A stretch of DNA of 64,000 nt from Sesamum alatum (lineage: Eukaryota > Streptophyta > Magnoliopsida > Lamiales > Pedaliaceae). Shown here piece by piece: positions 11,430-24,854 of this stretch. Position numbers and translations under genes: made by a program. Position 1 is the first letter of the stretch. Each line of letters opens with the position of its first letter. The notes beneath the pieces were generated by a model that was given only the letters and a program-made list of their open reading frames with translations, searched no databases and was not told where the DNA came from. The stretch covers positions 21,880,383 to 21,944,382 of the forward strand of contig JACGWO010000005.1 in the NCBI GenBank assembly GCA_034509735.1, in the 5' to 3' direction.

Positions 11430-12944
11430 TTTAAAATCTACATTTAGAAAACAACGCGCGATCAGCAGAAAATAAAGACGGTGGTTTGATGAAATAATTA
11501 AATGCTTGGTCTTTAGTCATTTAATCCTCCCACTATTTATACGAAAACACGGTACTCTCAAACGTGATTTTCGGGAAATCCTTTCCTAGTGGGCTTGGGA
11601 TCCACAGAGATTTTTTTCTATACCCCGCTTTTACGATTCGCATGGAAAAGATCCTGTGGGAGGTATTCCACACCATTCTCGTTCCACGAGATTCCCAAGA
11701 TTATTGCCTCACCCTTTCGCATGATCCCGAGGACTCCAAGCGAATCATGCTAATTGGGCGTTAGACCCGACCCAATCGACCGAGCCATGGACCCACTAGT
11801 ACCCCCACGACTCGTGAGACAGGTAACAGCAGCCCATTTTTCGTTCATGACACAGTGCAGCTTTTTTTAAGTACAATAACGTGCCACGACTCGCGAGACC
11901 ACGCTATTGACCAAAAACAGCTTCCTCACTGTGCCATGGATTGGAAGGCATGGACAAACTCCTAGAGTTCATGTCCACTTTATCTAGGGTCTAATATTTC
12001 AACATTGGTCCAACTAATGTGAGAGTAGTGAATGACCGAGATCTCATAATATATCCATACATTCATCCATAATGCATAAATAAATCCATCCATAGCAGTT
12101 ATATGATAAAGAAAAAGCCATTCATCCATCATAATAACCACATGCAAAATTAAAGCCTAGCACGCCCCTGTTGGATGATCACGAGCCCGAATCCTATGCG
12201 ATCCACTGAGCCCGCAGTGGATCTATGGTCAATCTAGGGTTGGTCCTATACTATTACAATAATAGTAACCCAATCATCATGCTGATGGGCCTTGGTCTCT
12301 TTTCTCTTTCTTTACTTCATGGAAAACTCCAAGGGACCTCCGGTCTGGGCTCTCCATGTGGTCCTTCCTTCTACTCCACCAATTACAAAAAAATGGAAAC
12401 CTCACTCCTAGTCTACTCTCATTACATTATAAAAATAGAAACCCCAGCGAAAACCCGGGGGAGTACATAAGGAGGGAGGTAGAAAGCCTTATTATTCCAA
12501 GGCACTAGAAAGAGAGAAGGAGAAAGCAGTTAAAGAGGCACACAGGCCCAACAGAAAATTAAACCATACATCCGGTCTAGGGCTCGTGATCATCCATTTC
12601 CATCCAACACACATAATCACATGATCCAATCACATAATTACAATATACCAATAATTCATGATTTCCAATCATAATAATCCAAAACAGAAATAAATGATCA
12701 TGTGCGCAACGTGTGAAGAATAAAACACAAATATTGGTAATAATATTTTTCTCGTTTTAGGAAAACCTTTCCTCATTATTTTAAGTAAAATAACCCCGGG
12801 ATTCCAAATCCAATTTATTTTACTCCCAAAATAATGTCTTTAGGAATTTAGGCAAAATTGAACCCAAAAACGAATTTTCAGAATTAATTCAAAATTAAAA
12901 CTGAAAAGTAAATAAAAATAAAATAATACTAGGGTTTCAAAACC
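11430..12944 (-). other. A1 leader, gag-proximal part with three hairpins
   Basis: No gene is seen. Reading toward gag it holds hairpin SL1 (12200-12223; GATCCACTG/CAGTGGATC around loop CGGGCT), SL2 (11874-11909; CAATAACGTG against CACGCTATTG on the plus text), SL3 around 11805-11818, and a TATAAATA (minus) at 11541-11534. A paired telo-box palindrome sits near 12930-12950 beside the GC-rich tract. The rest is AT-rich. Confidence 0.7.
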
Positions 12945-13560
12945 CTAGCTGCAGCAGCCACCGGCCGCCGCCACCGGCAGCAGCCAGCCGGCCGTGCGCG
13001 CAGGGCAGCAGGCCCAGCCTGCCGCCCCTGTGCGCGCGCAGGCACTGCCTGGCCGGGCGCGCGCGCGCAGGCCCCTTGCCTGCGTGCGCGCGCGCCTAGC
13101 CGGCAGCGCGCTGCGCGGCCAGGTGTTCCGGCAGGCCGTCACGCGCGCAGGCTCCTCTGCCTCGCGCGCGCCGGCCTGCTGGTCGCCAGCCGCGTGCCTG
13201 CGCTGTGCGCAGTGCGCGCGCGCGTACACGCGCACTGGGCACGCCCGCCGGCGCGCGCGCGCAGACGCCTCCGTCTGCGTGCGCGCGCCTGGCAGCGCAC
13301 CTGGTGCCGTCCGCGCGCAGGCTCTCCGCCCGACAGCCTTGCGCGCGCTCGCGCGCATGAGCGCGCCTACCGGCCGCGCGCGCGGCTGGAGGCGCCCCCT
13401 TGCGCGCGCGCCCGCGCGCAGCCATCCTGGCTGCGCGCTGCCCCTGCGCGACCGGCTGGCGGGCGCGCGCAGGCTACCCTTGCCTGCGCGCGTCTGCCCT
13501 GCCGGCAGCGCTCGGCTGCGCGCGGCCAGTCTTCCCGGCTGGCCGGCTGTGGCGTTTCTC
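12945..13560 (-). repeat. A1 leader GC-rich hairpin tract
   Basis: About 600 bases dominated by GCGCGC runs separate short inverted repeats such as GCAGCCA...TGGCTGC and CGCAGACG...CGTCTGCG. Reading frames are open by composition in several frames and give Ala/Arg-rich nonsense, so I call no protein here. The tract corresponds to 42608-43150 of A4. Confidence 0.8.
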
Positions 13561-13751
13561 GTTTTCAGTTCAATTTTCCCCCCGTTTCCCAAGAAAAATA
13601 GAAAAATACCAACATTCAGAATTTCACACGAATTAAAAGCAATAAAAACAACATGCTTTAATAATCAAGAAAATCAAGATTCAATTAAAACATGCTAAAT
13701 TACGTTTCATGCTTAAAACGCACATAAACCCTAGGCCTATACACCGAACCG

Positions 13752-13764
13752 GGCTCTGATACCA
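13752..13764 (-). promoter_or_regulatory. A1 primer-binding site, tRNA-iMet
   Basis: TGGTATCAGAGCC on the minus strand begins one base inside the 5' LTR. It matches the 3' end complement of plant initiator methionine tRNA, the usual primer for copia minus-strand DNA. Confidence 0.92.
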
Positions 13765-13765
13765 C

Positions 13766-15756
13766 TGAAAGGAATTGTGGATCGTCCCGGGAAAAGCGCG
13801 AATGCGGAAGCGCGGTATAATTAAAAATAAATACGGAATTTAAACATGCTTTAAATTAAAGAACACGTTTCAAAGGGTGTGCCTTTGAAATTCCCGGGTG
13901 TTCGGTGTATCTCATGAATAATAAAACATAAAAGAATCATGGAGGCCATAGGGTAGAAAATTAAAAGGGACGAAAATCATAAACGAGACCTACCCGTTGT
14001 CGTTTTCGTCTTCAACGGCTACACGCGTTGTTCCCCGTTTTGCACCAAGATCTCGTTCTTGAGACCCTCCAAATCGTGACACACGATCCACCCACGTATC
14101 TTGCACGTCGTGCTAGCAACGAACAAGTTTATATTTTGGAGTGGATGAATCAACAACACGTTATGAATTAACGGTATTGATTCATCAAGTTCTAATGTTC
14201 CAAGAACAAGAGAACAAAGAAAAATAATTTTCTTGGAGTGTGTGAGAGAGAGAGGCGGACGAGATGGAGGGAGAGAGAGCCGAGTTGTGTGTGTGTGTTG
14301 TGTGTGTTGGAATTTCATCATCCTTCAACTTGTAGGATGCTAGGGGTTTATATAGAAGAGGAGTCTAATCCTCTTTAAACTCCTCTTTCAAGAACTCTAT
14401 TTTGACTAGGATTTTGACCTAGTCAAAGTCCTAGTCAAAGTAGTGTTTTGACCTAGTCAAAACAATCCTAGCCATCCATCTCTCCCATTGATCTCAACCG
14501 TTGATTTAATTTAATTTAATGGAATATTTAAAACCTATTTAAATATTTCCAAGAGGCTAAAATAAATATAAATATTATTTAAGCCCATTAAATAAATCCC
14601 TTTGATAAATCTAATTTATCAATTTAATTCCTTATATCTAATAGAAGGAATTATTTCTCCAAGAAAAATAAAGGACCCGATTAAATCCAATTTAATCATT
14701 CCTTCACTCCAATATTTAATTCCTAATTAAATATCTAAATGTGTGTGGATAGTGTGTGACTCTTTAGGTTCACCTTTCAGCTAGACTTGGTCGGATTCCT
14801 AGAATCCTTCCGTTACCATGGGTGGCCATCTAGCAACGGTCCATGGCACTAGAGACTAGGTGAAATATTCAGGGATGAACATTTAGGCTCTAACAGTACA
14901 CTTGTCCTTCTGTCTTCGGTCTCATCACTTAGAGTTTAGGGCACGGAAAATGCAGGTACCCATTTTGGACCTAAGTGTCGGTCTGTCCTCACTAAACGCC
15001 GCAAGGGAATCCTTCCCTTCTGTTCAGTCACTGTGGCCACAGTTTTAGGGACAAGACCTAGAGTATTCATGAGACTCAACTGCCAAAACCTATTAACAGG
15101 AGACAGATCCTTTCTTGGAAACTACTGTCACTTTGCACACCAGAACTGCACTAGACATGGCTTATGACTACCAAAGAGAATTCTGGCAATCTCTCACCAT
15201 ATCTAAGATACAGCCCTGATGTACAGGTAAACTCAGCAATTCCTCAAGTCAAAGGACTTGACCTGTACCGTCGGAACCGGGAATATACGTCATACCTAGC
15301 AGACCATACTCAAGGTCCTCCGTAAGACGGTTCCCACGAGTCACCTCAGTCAGCTGCGTCCTAGCATGCTAACCCACTAACACTGCTTAGACGACCCTCG
15401 TCACCCGTCAATGAAACACGACAGCAGGTGCTTAGTGCAAGTCTCAAATGGAATCCCGGTACCCATTTCGGGATTCCTTGACTTGGAGATTTCCGGACTG
15501 ATTCGGAAGACTGATTCCATGGACCTACCTCCAAGCGTAAGTCCCAGTCCCCGAAATTGATTCTCAGTCCGTGGGCTTTGTTTGCGTATGTGAACAGATA
15601 TGGAAAACAAATATAAGTGAACACAAACAAAGTTGATGCCATGCCAAATGAAATTCACTTCTTTATTCATTAATGATTTATCAAACACCTATAATTGTCT
15701 AGACATAGGTTACATATACCCGCCAAAATTGGCTTACATGGTCACCTATTCTAACA
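13766..15756 (-). mobile_element. A1 5' LTR
   Basis: It runs from TGTTAGAATAGG at 15756 to CCTTTCA at 13766 on the minus strand and is nearly the same as 5393-7377. GGTGT follows at 15757-15761. Confidence 0.93.
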
Positions 15757-17613
15757 GGTGTACCCTTGAGATTCCCGGGCGTTCAGTGTATCTCATGAAT
15801 TAAAGAACATAAACACATCATGGAGGCCATAGGATTGTAAATTAAAGAGGAATGAAAAATAATAAATCGAAACCTACCGATTGTCGTTTTCGTCTTCTAA
15901 CCGATACTCGCGTTGTTCCCCGATTTGCACCAAATCTCGTGTTTGAGACTCTCCAAATAGTAACACGCAATCAACCCACGTATCTTGTACGTCGTGCTAG
16001 CGAACGAACAAGTATTTATTGGAGAGGATGAATTAATAACACGTTATTGATTAACGGTATTAATTCTCCTTAGTTCTAATGTTCCAAGAACAAAAGAACA
16101 AGAAGTATTTTCTTGTAAGAGGAGAGAGAGAGGGCGGACGAGTAAAAGGGAGAGAGGAGCCGAAAAATAGTGTGTGTTGTGTGTTTTGGAATTTCATCAC
16201 TTTTCAAATAGTGAAAGGCTATGACTATATATAGAGGAGGAGTTTAATCCTCTTTAAACTCCAACTCTAAAGAGGTCTATTTTGACTAGGATTTTGACCT
16301 AGTCAAAGTCCTAGTCAAATCAATCCTAGCCATCCATCTCTCCCTTTCCATCTCAACGATTAATTTAATTTTAATGGAATATTTAAATCTTATTAAATAT
16401 TCCAAAGGCACGATAAATAAATATAATAAATATAAATATTTATTCTAAGGCCATTAAATTAATTCTCTAATAAAACTAATTTATTAGATTAATCCCTTTT
16501 ATCAAATAAAAAGGAATTAACTCTCCAAGAAAATAAAAGGGCCGATTAAATCCAATTTAATCATTCCTTTTCTCCAATATTTAATTCTAAATTAAGTACT
16601 TAATGTGTGTGGATTGTGTGTGACTCTTTAGGTTCACCTTTCAGCTAGACTTGGTCGGATTCCTGGAATCCGTCCGTTACCATGGGTGCCATCTAGCAAC
16701 GGTCCGTGGCACTAGAGACTAGGTGAAATTTCGGCGATGAACATTTAGGCTCTAACAGTACACTCGTCCTTCTGTCTACGGTCTCACCACTTAGGGTCTA
16801 GGGTCCGGGGAAAATGCAGGTACCCATTTTGGACCTAAGTGTCGGTCTGTCCTTACTAAACGCCGCAAGAGAAACCTTCCCTTCTGTTCAGTTACTGTGG
16901 CCACAGATTTTAGGGACAAGACACAGAGCATACGTGAGACTCAACTGTCAATGCCTTTGACAGGAGACAGATCCTTTCTTGGAACTACTGTCACTTTGTA
17001 CACCAGAGCTGCACTAGACATGGCTTATGACTACTCAAGTGCTTCTTGGCGATCTCTCACCATATCTAAGATACAGACCTGATATACAGGTAAATTCAGC
17101 AGTTCCTCAAGTCAAAGGACTTGGCCTGTTCCGTTGGAACCGAGAATACACGTCATACCTTGCTGACCCTACTCAAGGTCCTCCGTAAGACGGTTCTCGC
17201 GAGTCAACTCAGTCAGCTGCTCCCTAGCAGGCTAACCCACTAACACTGCGTAGATGACCTTCGTCACTTGTCGATGATATACGACAGCAGATGCTTAGTG
17301 CAAGTCTTAAGGGGAATCTCGGTACCCATTTTCGAGATTCCTTGACTTGGAGATTTCCAGACTGATTCGGCGGGACTGATTTCGTGGACCTACCTCCAAG
17401 CGTAGTCCCAGTCCCCGAAATCGATTCTCAATCCGTGGGCTTTGTTTGCATAGTGAACAGATAGATATAAAGCAGTAAAGTGAACGCAAACAAAGTAATG
17501 CCAGAATGAATTTCACTTCTTTATTCATTAATAGTTCATTAAAACACTGAAATTGTATAGATATAGGTTACATTTGCCCGCCAAGATTGGCTATATGGTC
17601 ACCTATTCTAACA
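15757..17613 (-). mobile_element. A5 3' LTR, inner fragment
   Basis: It continues the LTR broken at 5392 up to TGTTAGAATAGG (17613). It has a TATATATAG-type TATA near 16215 and TTTGACCTAGTCAAA boxes near 16270-16320. It is clearly more diverged from A1 and A4 than they are from each other. Confidence 0.9.
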
Positions 17614-19626
17614 ATCTCCCACTTGACCTTTAAAGCCAACCGCCCATATGTCTAATCCCCATCTTCTCAAGATGTTGCGTATGAGCGCTCTGCGACATAG
17701 GCTTTGTCAACGGATCTGCTTTGTTGTCTGCTGAGTTGACTCGGTCCATCCGAACGTTACCTCTTCCTACCATTTCTCTTAGAAGATGGTAGCATCTAAG
17801 AATGTGTTTGGAACGGTGATGAGATCTCGGTTCCTTTGCTTGCGCTATTGCACCGTTGTTATCACAGAAGATGACAACATGCTCGACGATGCTAGGCACC
17901 ACACCCAGCTCTTGGATGTAGTTTCTCATCCAAACCGCTTCCTTGGCAGCTTCTGAAGCTGCTATGTATTCAGCCTCTGTGGTGGAGTCAGCAGTGGTTG
18001 CTTGCTTGGAACTTTTCCAAGCCACTACTCCTCCATTGAGTTTGAATACGTAACCCAGTCGAGACTTGGCATCATCGTCATCAGACTGGAAGCTAGCGTC
18101 GCTAAAGCCTTCCAAGATCAGTTCTTCATTGCCATAGACTAAGAACATTTCCGTAGTCCTCCTTAGGTACTTAAGGATGCCCTTAACAGCATTCCAATGT
18201 GCCTCTCCTGCACAGGACTGATATCTGCTTTGTCACGCTCAAAGCGTAAGCAATGTTTAGGCCTGGTGCAGTGGACCGCATATTGGATGCTACTTACGGC
18301 AGAAGCATGGGGGATGACTTTCATCCTTTCAAGTTCCTCATCAGTCTGCGGGGACTGTTTCTTGGACAACTTGATCCCATGCCTCATGGGAAGGAATCCT
18401 CGTTTGGAGTTGTCCATTCGATATCTCTTTAGGACTTTCTCCATATACGAGTTTTGGGTGAGCCCTAACATCCTTTTAGATCTGTCCCTGACTATCTGGA
18501 TGCCTAGGATGTAGGAGGCTTCACCCAAGTCCTTCATGGAAAACTGGGTTGACAACCATGCTTTTGTGTCTCCCAACATTCTAACATCATTACCAATGAG
18601 TAGAATGTCATCCACATAAAGCATAGGAACACTATAGAGCTCCCACTGACCTTCTTGTATACACAAGGGTCGGATTCGTTTTTGATGAAGTCATAACTCC
18701 GTATTACTTCATCAAAGCGATTGTTCCAACTTCGGGATGCTTGTTTGAGGCCATAGATGGACTTCTGGAGACGACAGACCTTTTGTTCTTCTCCAGTGAC
18801 TGTGAAACCCTCAGGCTGATCCATATAGATCTCTTCCTCAACAAAACCATTAAGGAAGGCCGTTTTCACGTCCATCTGCCATATCTCATAGTCATACATG
18901 ATGCTATGGCGAGCAGGATCCGAGTGGATTTAGCCATGGCTACCGGCGAGTAGGTATCCTCAAAATCGACTCCGGGTCGTTGAGTGTATCCCTTAGCTAT
19001 AAGCCTAGCCTTAAAGGTTGTGACTTCTCCATCAACGCCAAGTTTGCGCTTGTAGACCCACTTACAACCCACTGGCTTAACACCTTACGGTGGATCTATA
19101 AGTCTCCAGACTTGGTTCTCGCTCATGGAGTCCATTTCGGTTTTCATGGCCTCAAGCCATTTCCCGGAGTCGATGTCAGACATCGCTTCTCCATATGTCT
19201 TAGGATCGTTATCCAAAAGACCGGTCGTTTTAGAAAGATATATCTCACTGAAGGTCTGGACTCTCTAGTAGACCTACAGAGAACGGGAACGTCAGTGGTG
19301 ACTGTGGGCGCTGACTGTATCGGAGCCGGCGGTTCAGGGACCGGGGCTGGCTGTTCCTGAGGATGTCCTTCATGCCTAGCATGTTGGACTTCTCGAGGTC
19401 AGTCAGCCCTTCGGGTGTCTATCCTGAATCCTCTAAGTGGAGGGTTCTGCGGCTACCTCAGATGGCTGGATTCCACCACTTGATTCCTCAAGGATCAGCT
19501 CATCAGGTTGGATATCCTCTGGGAAGCCTTGCTCCAAGAATACTGCATTCCTTGAAACAAACACCTTTTGTTCCAAGGGGTCATAAAAGTAATAACCCGC
19601 AGTTTCTTTAGGGTATCCAACGAACC
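17614..19626 (-). pseudogene. pol: A5 pol, 3' part: RT and RNase H
   Basis: Copia RT (MGCKWVYKRKLGVDGEVTT, MDVKTAFLNGFVEEEIYM, LYVDDILLIGND) and RNase H (SDASFQSDDDDAKSR, STTEAEYIAASEA, FCDNNGAIAQ) read on the minus strand, ending HMGGWL at 17630. Small shifts break it near 18220, 18625, 18900 and 19080. The polypurine tract TCAAGTGGGAGAT lies at 17614-17626. The gene is cut at GAACC (19622-19626) by B1 and continues at 58628. Confidence 0.92.
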
Positions 19627-21850
19627 TGAAGGACAAGCGGATCCGCCCGGGAGCGCGAACGGAAGCGAGAAAGTGAGAAAAGTGCGTAAATTAAATCAAA
19701 TCTAATTTTAAAATACGAATCCTAAGGGTTGCGCCCTTGGGTGTTCAATCGGGCGTTCGATGTAGGATGTGTAAATATTAGAAATGAATATTAAACACAT
19801 AGAGCATAGATAAAATATATATAATCAATCAAAGCGTAATAAACCGTTACCTTTGATTGTTTAGCGTATGCTCCCGGCTACTTGCGTTGTTTCTTCTCCG
19901 GAATGCTCACGAAATTCAAATGTATGGATTCTCCAAAGGTGATCCACACCACACCGGAAGAAACACACGTTCTTCTTGCTAGAAAAGAACGGGTTTAAGA
20001 AAGAATCGGTTTAAGAGAAGAAACACTATGAATTAGTGCTCTCTTAAACATACTTTGTTCTTCTTCTTGATTCAAAATCAAGTGAAGAACACAAGTGTAA
20101 GAGAGGGAGAGAGGCCGAGAGTTTGAGAGAGAGGAGAGGATTTTGTCTTCTCTTTTTCCTAGAAAAAAGATGAATAATGAATCACTTATGCTTGGTGTTG
20201 TATATTCTAATATATATACATAATTAATGTGATTATTGGAATGTGTCCAGGTTCATCCAAGGATGTCTAGATTCATTCCAATCAATCACCATCAATTCTT
20301 CAATCAAGCCTACCAAAATTTATGGTATGATCAAATCATACCAAAAAGGGAAGAGCTTGATTGGAGTTGATTTGTCTCTTTCCAAAAAGAGATAAGTTAA
20401 CCTACCACCTAGTATGAAACATGGCTGATTTTGCTTCGTCCAAGGGAGCATGTCGGTCATGTTTAATTAAGGAAAGAAGTCCAACTTCTTCCTATTCCAA
20501 AATAGGAATTATTTGTCCTCTCGGGTATAATTTAACAGACCGGGTTTTATCGTAATCCAATTACGAAGAATCCATTTAATGTCCATTTAAATTATTCCCG
20601 TTGATCTTTTAATCCAATTAAAAGATCCAACGTCTCAACGTCTCAACTTTCCATATTTCATCAAAAATCCAATTTACTGATTAAATGAAAGCCCGATACA
20701 ATATCGGCCCGTCCATCCAATGGACTTTCCCTTAAGTAATCCAATTACATATTTTATCCTTCGAGATTGACTCCAAGTTGATCTCTCAACCTCCTCGGTG
20801 ATTGTGTGTGTGACCCTTTAGGTTCACCCCCAGCTAGACTTGGGCCCGTGTCCCACAAGGGCCCGTTACCATGGGTGGCCGTCTAGCAATGGTCCATGGC
20901 ACTAGAGACTAGGTGAATTGGCGTAAACATTTAGGCGCCGATTTCGTACGGGTACGATCCTTCCATCTACCGTCTCCCGGCCTTAGTCTAGGGTATGGAA
21001 TTGGGCGTCGGTTCCCATCCTTAACTAGGCATCTATGCTTAATACTCGAGACCACGTATGCTTCATTGCGTCGACACAGGAAACCATTCCCTGTTCGATT
21101 CAACCACTGTGGCCACAGCTTCAAACAGCATGAAAGTGTCTCCGAGCGCATAGGAGATACCTCTGTCACATACTGACAGGGGATGGATCCTCTTCTTGGA
21201 ATCCACCATCCTCGCTACACATTCCGACTGCACTGGACAAGGCTTATGATAATCATCTTACAGAATGATTACCTCTCGCCAGATCCAAGATACAACCGTC
21301 ATGTGCACGCGACTGCCACGATCCCTCAAGTCTGAGGATTACTCCCGTACTATCAGAACCGGGGAAAACCAATCATACCGACCAAGCCTCCAAGGCTTCC
21401 ATATGATGATCCCCGCGAGTCAGTCCAGTCGGCTCGACCCCAGTCGACCAACCCATCAAGATCGTGTAGGCGTCCGACGCCTGTCACCGATGAAATACGG
21501 CACTCATCCAATGAACACGACTCTTAACGCAAGTCTCAATAGCACTCTCGATGCCCTGTCTCGAGGTCCTCGACTTGGAACGTTTCAGACCCAACTCTTA
21601 ATCAGTTGGTTTCATGACCACCATCCAATGCGTTGCCCAACTGCACGAGTTGTTATTTATGGTCTGTGGGCTTTGTTGCGATATAAGTTAAACACCGTTT
21701 TAACAAATGTAAGATGAGCGCAACAAAGAAGGTACCACTGGTGATGAACACTCATCTTATTCATCACATAATAACAGTACATCTACATCAAGTTGTCGAA
21801 TAGGTTACAAATTGCCAAACCTATTGGCTTTCTGGTAACCTATTCCAACA
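19627..21850 (-). mobile_element. B1 3' LTR
   Basis: This 2,224-base LTR runs on the minus strand from TGTTGGAATAGG (21850) to GCTTGTCCTTCA (19627). A TATATATA box lies at 20218-20211, followed downstream by a GA-rich stretch. Its U3 keeps blocks also found in A LTRs: CTGTGGCCACAG, CTAGAGACTAGGTGAA and TTACCATGGGTGGCC (as read on the plus strand). Confidence 0.93.
20211..20218 (-). promoter_or_regulatory. B LTR TATA box
   Basis: TATATATA occurs at the same place in B1, B2, B3, the B1 5' LTR and the solo LTR, about 1.6 kb from the LTR start. Its position relative to the LTR end matches that of the A LTR TATA. Confidence 0.5.
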
Positions 21851-22654
21851 ATCTCCCACTTGACCTAAAGCCAATCACCCATTAACCTTAAACCTCTTAT
21901 TCAGATGGTGAGTGTGGGCAACTTACGACATGGGCTTAGCAAGTGGATCTGCTATGTTTTCTGCGGAGCTGACTCGGTCCAACCGAACGTCCCTCCTCCT
22001 ATCCGTCTCTCTAAGTAGATGGTAGGATCTAAGAATACGCTTGGATCGTGATGAGATCTCGGTTCCTTTGCTAGCGCTATCGCCCCGTTGTTATCATAAA
22101 GATAACTACAGGCTTAGCAATGCTAGGTACTACATCCAACCCTTGGATGTAGCTCATCAACCAAACCACTCCTTAGCAGCTTCCAAAGCCGCTCTGTATT
22201 CAAAACTCTATGGTGGAGTCCGCCGTGGTAGCCTGCTTGGAACCCTTCCAAGTAAGCACGCCACCATTTAGTCTAAATACAAAACCATACTGAGACTTGG
22301 CATCATCGTCATCCGACTGGAAGCTAGCGTTGCTATAGCCTTCCAGTATCAATTCTCCACCATCGTAGATCAAGAACATGTCCTTAGTCCTTTGGAGGTA
22401 CTTCAGGATAGTCTTGATTGCACTCCAGTGTGCCTCCCCGGCACACGATCGATATCGACATGTTACGCTCAAAGTGAAAACCACATCAGGTCTAGTGCAC
22501 TGAACAGTATACTGTATGCTGCCTAGGGCTGAAGCATAGGGGATGTCCAACATCCTTTTAAGCTCCTCATCAGTCTTAGGAGACTGCTTCTTGGATAACT
22601 TAATTCCATGCCTCATAGGAAGGAATCCTCATTTTGAGTTCTCCATCTTGAATC
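21851..22654 (-). pseudogene. pol: B1 pol remnant: RT end and RNase H
   Basis: The sequence MRHGIKLSKKQSPKTDEEL and CTRPDVVFTLSVTCRYRSCAG is the copia RT tail, followed by RNase H NASFQSDDDDAKSQYG. The RNase H motif that reads STTEAEY in A reads STIEF then stop (TGA at 22202-22200). The same stop is in B2 and B3, so it was inherited. The polypurine tract is at 21851-21863. The remnant is cut at GAATC (22650-22654) by A3. Confidence 0.9.
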
Positions 22655-24650
22655 TGTTAGAATAGGTGACCATGTAAGCCAATTTTGGCAGGAATATGTA
22701 ACCTATGTCTAGACAATTCTTTGGTATTTGATAAAAACATTTATGAATAAAGAAGTGAAAATTCATTATGGCAATACTTTGTTTATGTTCACTTATCTGC
22801 ATTTACATTTCTGTTCACTATGCAAACAAAGCCCACGGACTGAGAAACGATTTCGGGGACTGGGACTACGCTTGGAGGTAGGTCCATGAAATCAGTCTTA
22901 CCGAATCATTCTGGAAATCTCCAAGTCAAGGAATCCCGAAAATGGGTACCGGGATTCCCTTTGAGACTTGCACTAAGCATTTGCTGTCGTATTTCATCGA
23001 CGGATGACGAAGGTCGTCTAAGCAGTGTTAGTGGGTCAGCGTGCTAGGAGGCAGCTGACTGAGGTGACTCGCGGGAACCGTCTTACGGAGGACCTTGAGT
23101 ATGGTCAGCAAGGTATGACGTGTATTCCCGGTTCCAACAGTACAGGCCAAGTCCTCTGACTTGAGGAACTCCTGAGTTTACCTGTGCATCAGGTCTGTAT
23201 CTTAGATATGGTGAGAGATTGCCAAAAATACTCTTGAGTAGTCATAAGCCATGTCTAGTGCAGCTCGGGTGTACAAAGTGACAGTAGTTTCCAAGAAAGG
23301 ATCTGTCTCCTGTCAAAAGGTGTTGACAGTTGAGTCTCATGTATGCTCTATGTCTTGTCCCTGAAATCTGTGGCCACAGTAACTGAACAGAAGGGAAAGG
23401 TTTCCCTTGCGGCGTTTAGTAAGGACAGACCGACACTTAGGTCCAAAATGGGTACCTGCTTTTTCCGTGCCCTAGACTCTAAGTGATGAGACCGAAGACA
23501 GAAGGACAAGTGTACTGTTAGAGCCTAAATGTTCATCCCGAATATTTCACCTAGTCTCTAGTGCCATGGACCGTTGCTAGATGGCCACCCATGGTAACGG
23601 ACGGATTCTAGGAATCCGACCAAGTCTAGCTGAATGGTGAACCTAAAGAGTCACACACTATCCACACACACTTAGTATTTAATTTGGAATTAAATATTGG
23701 AGTAAAGGAATGATTAAATTGGATTTAATCGGGTCCTATATTTTCTTGGAGAAATTAATTCCTTCTATTTGATAAAGGGAATTAAATTAATAAATAGGAT
23801 TTATTAAAAGGGTTGATTTAATGGGCTTAGAATAAATTATAATATTTATTTATTATATTATATTTATTCTTTTAGCCTTTTGGAATATTTAATAGGATTT
23901 AAATATTCCATTAAATTAAAATCAACGGTTGAGATGGAAAGGGGAGATGGAAGGCTAGGATTCGTTTGACAAGGTCAAACACTAGTTTGACTAGGACTTT
24001 GACTAGGTCAAAATCCTAGTCAAATTAGGTTACTTAGAGTTTGAGTTTAAAGAGGATTAAAGTCTTCCTCTATATAAACCTCTAGCTTCCAACATTTGTA
24101 GGATGATGATTCTTGAAAACACACACAACACACACTCTCCCCTTCTCCTATCTCTCGTCCGCCCCCTCTCTCTCCTCCAAGAAAATATTTCTTAGTTCTT
24201 TTTGTTCTTGGAACATTAAGAACTTAGACGAACCAATACCGTTAATTGATAACGTGTTATTGATTCGTCCACTCCAAAAATTATACACTTGTTCGTTGCT
24301 AGCACGACGTGCAAGATACGTGGGTGGATCGTGTGTCACGATTTGGAGGATCTCAAGAACGAGGTCTTGGTGCAAAACGAGGAACAACGCGAGTAGCAGT
24401 TGAAGACGAAAACGACAACGGGTAGTTCTCGTTTAAGATTTTCATCCCTCTTTAATTTTCAACTCTATGGCCTCCATGATTTCTTTATTTGTTTTATGAT
24501 CATGAGATACACCGAACGCCCGGGAACCTCAAGGGCACACCCCTTGAGCGTGTTCTTTAAATTAAAAGCATGCCTTTTATCTTTGTATGTTTATTTTTAC
24601 CGCGCTTCCGCATTCGCGCAATTCCCGAGACGATCCACCGATTCTTTTCA
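22655..24650 (+). mobile_element. A3 5' LTR
   Basis: This 1,996-base LTR runs from TGTTAGAATAGG to ATTCTTTTCA. It has TTTGAC/GTCAAA boxes near 23966-24022 and TATATAAA at 24071-24078. The host B1 pol resumes nowhere directly after this element, because a later deletion removed the A3 right side. Confidence 0.92.
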
Positions 24651-24854
24651 GTGTATTAGAGCCCGGTTCGGTGTATAGGCCTAGGGTTTATGTGCGTTAT
24701 AAGCATGAAACGTGATATTGGCATGTTTTATATTAAATCTTGATTGTTCTTGATTTTAAGCATGTCGATTTTATTGCTTTTGATTCGTGTGAATTTATGA
24801 ATGTTGGTAATTTTCTGTTTTTCTTGAGAAACGGGGTGGAAAATTGAACGGAAA

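Larger units (their letters stand above)
5393..15756 (-). mobile_element. A1: complete A-family copia element with perfect TSD
   Basis: This 10,364-base element has two LTRs of 1,985 and 1,991 bases, a tRNA-Met primer site, leader, gag-pol and polypurine tract in order on the minus strand. It is flanked by GGTGT at 5388-5392 and 15757-15761. The LTRs differ at only a handful of positions by eye, pointing to a recent insertion, yet the polyprotein has three frameshifts and two stops. It lies inside the A5 3' LTR. Confidence 0.95.

Noticed and set aside
12945..13698. Several 100-240 residue open frames rich in Ala and Arg in the GC tracts (also 24728-25500 and 42529-43171)
   Set aside because: They are open in multiple frames on both strands because GCGCGC DNA lacks stops. 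There is no start context, no domain, and the frames are not the same among copies.
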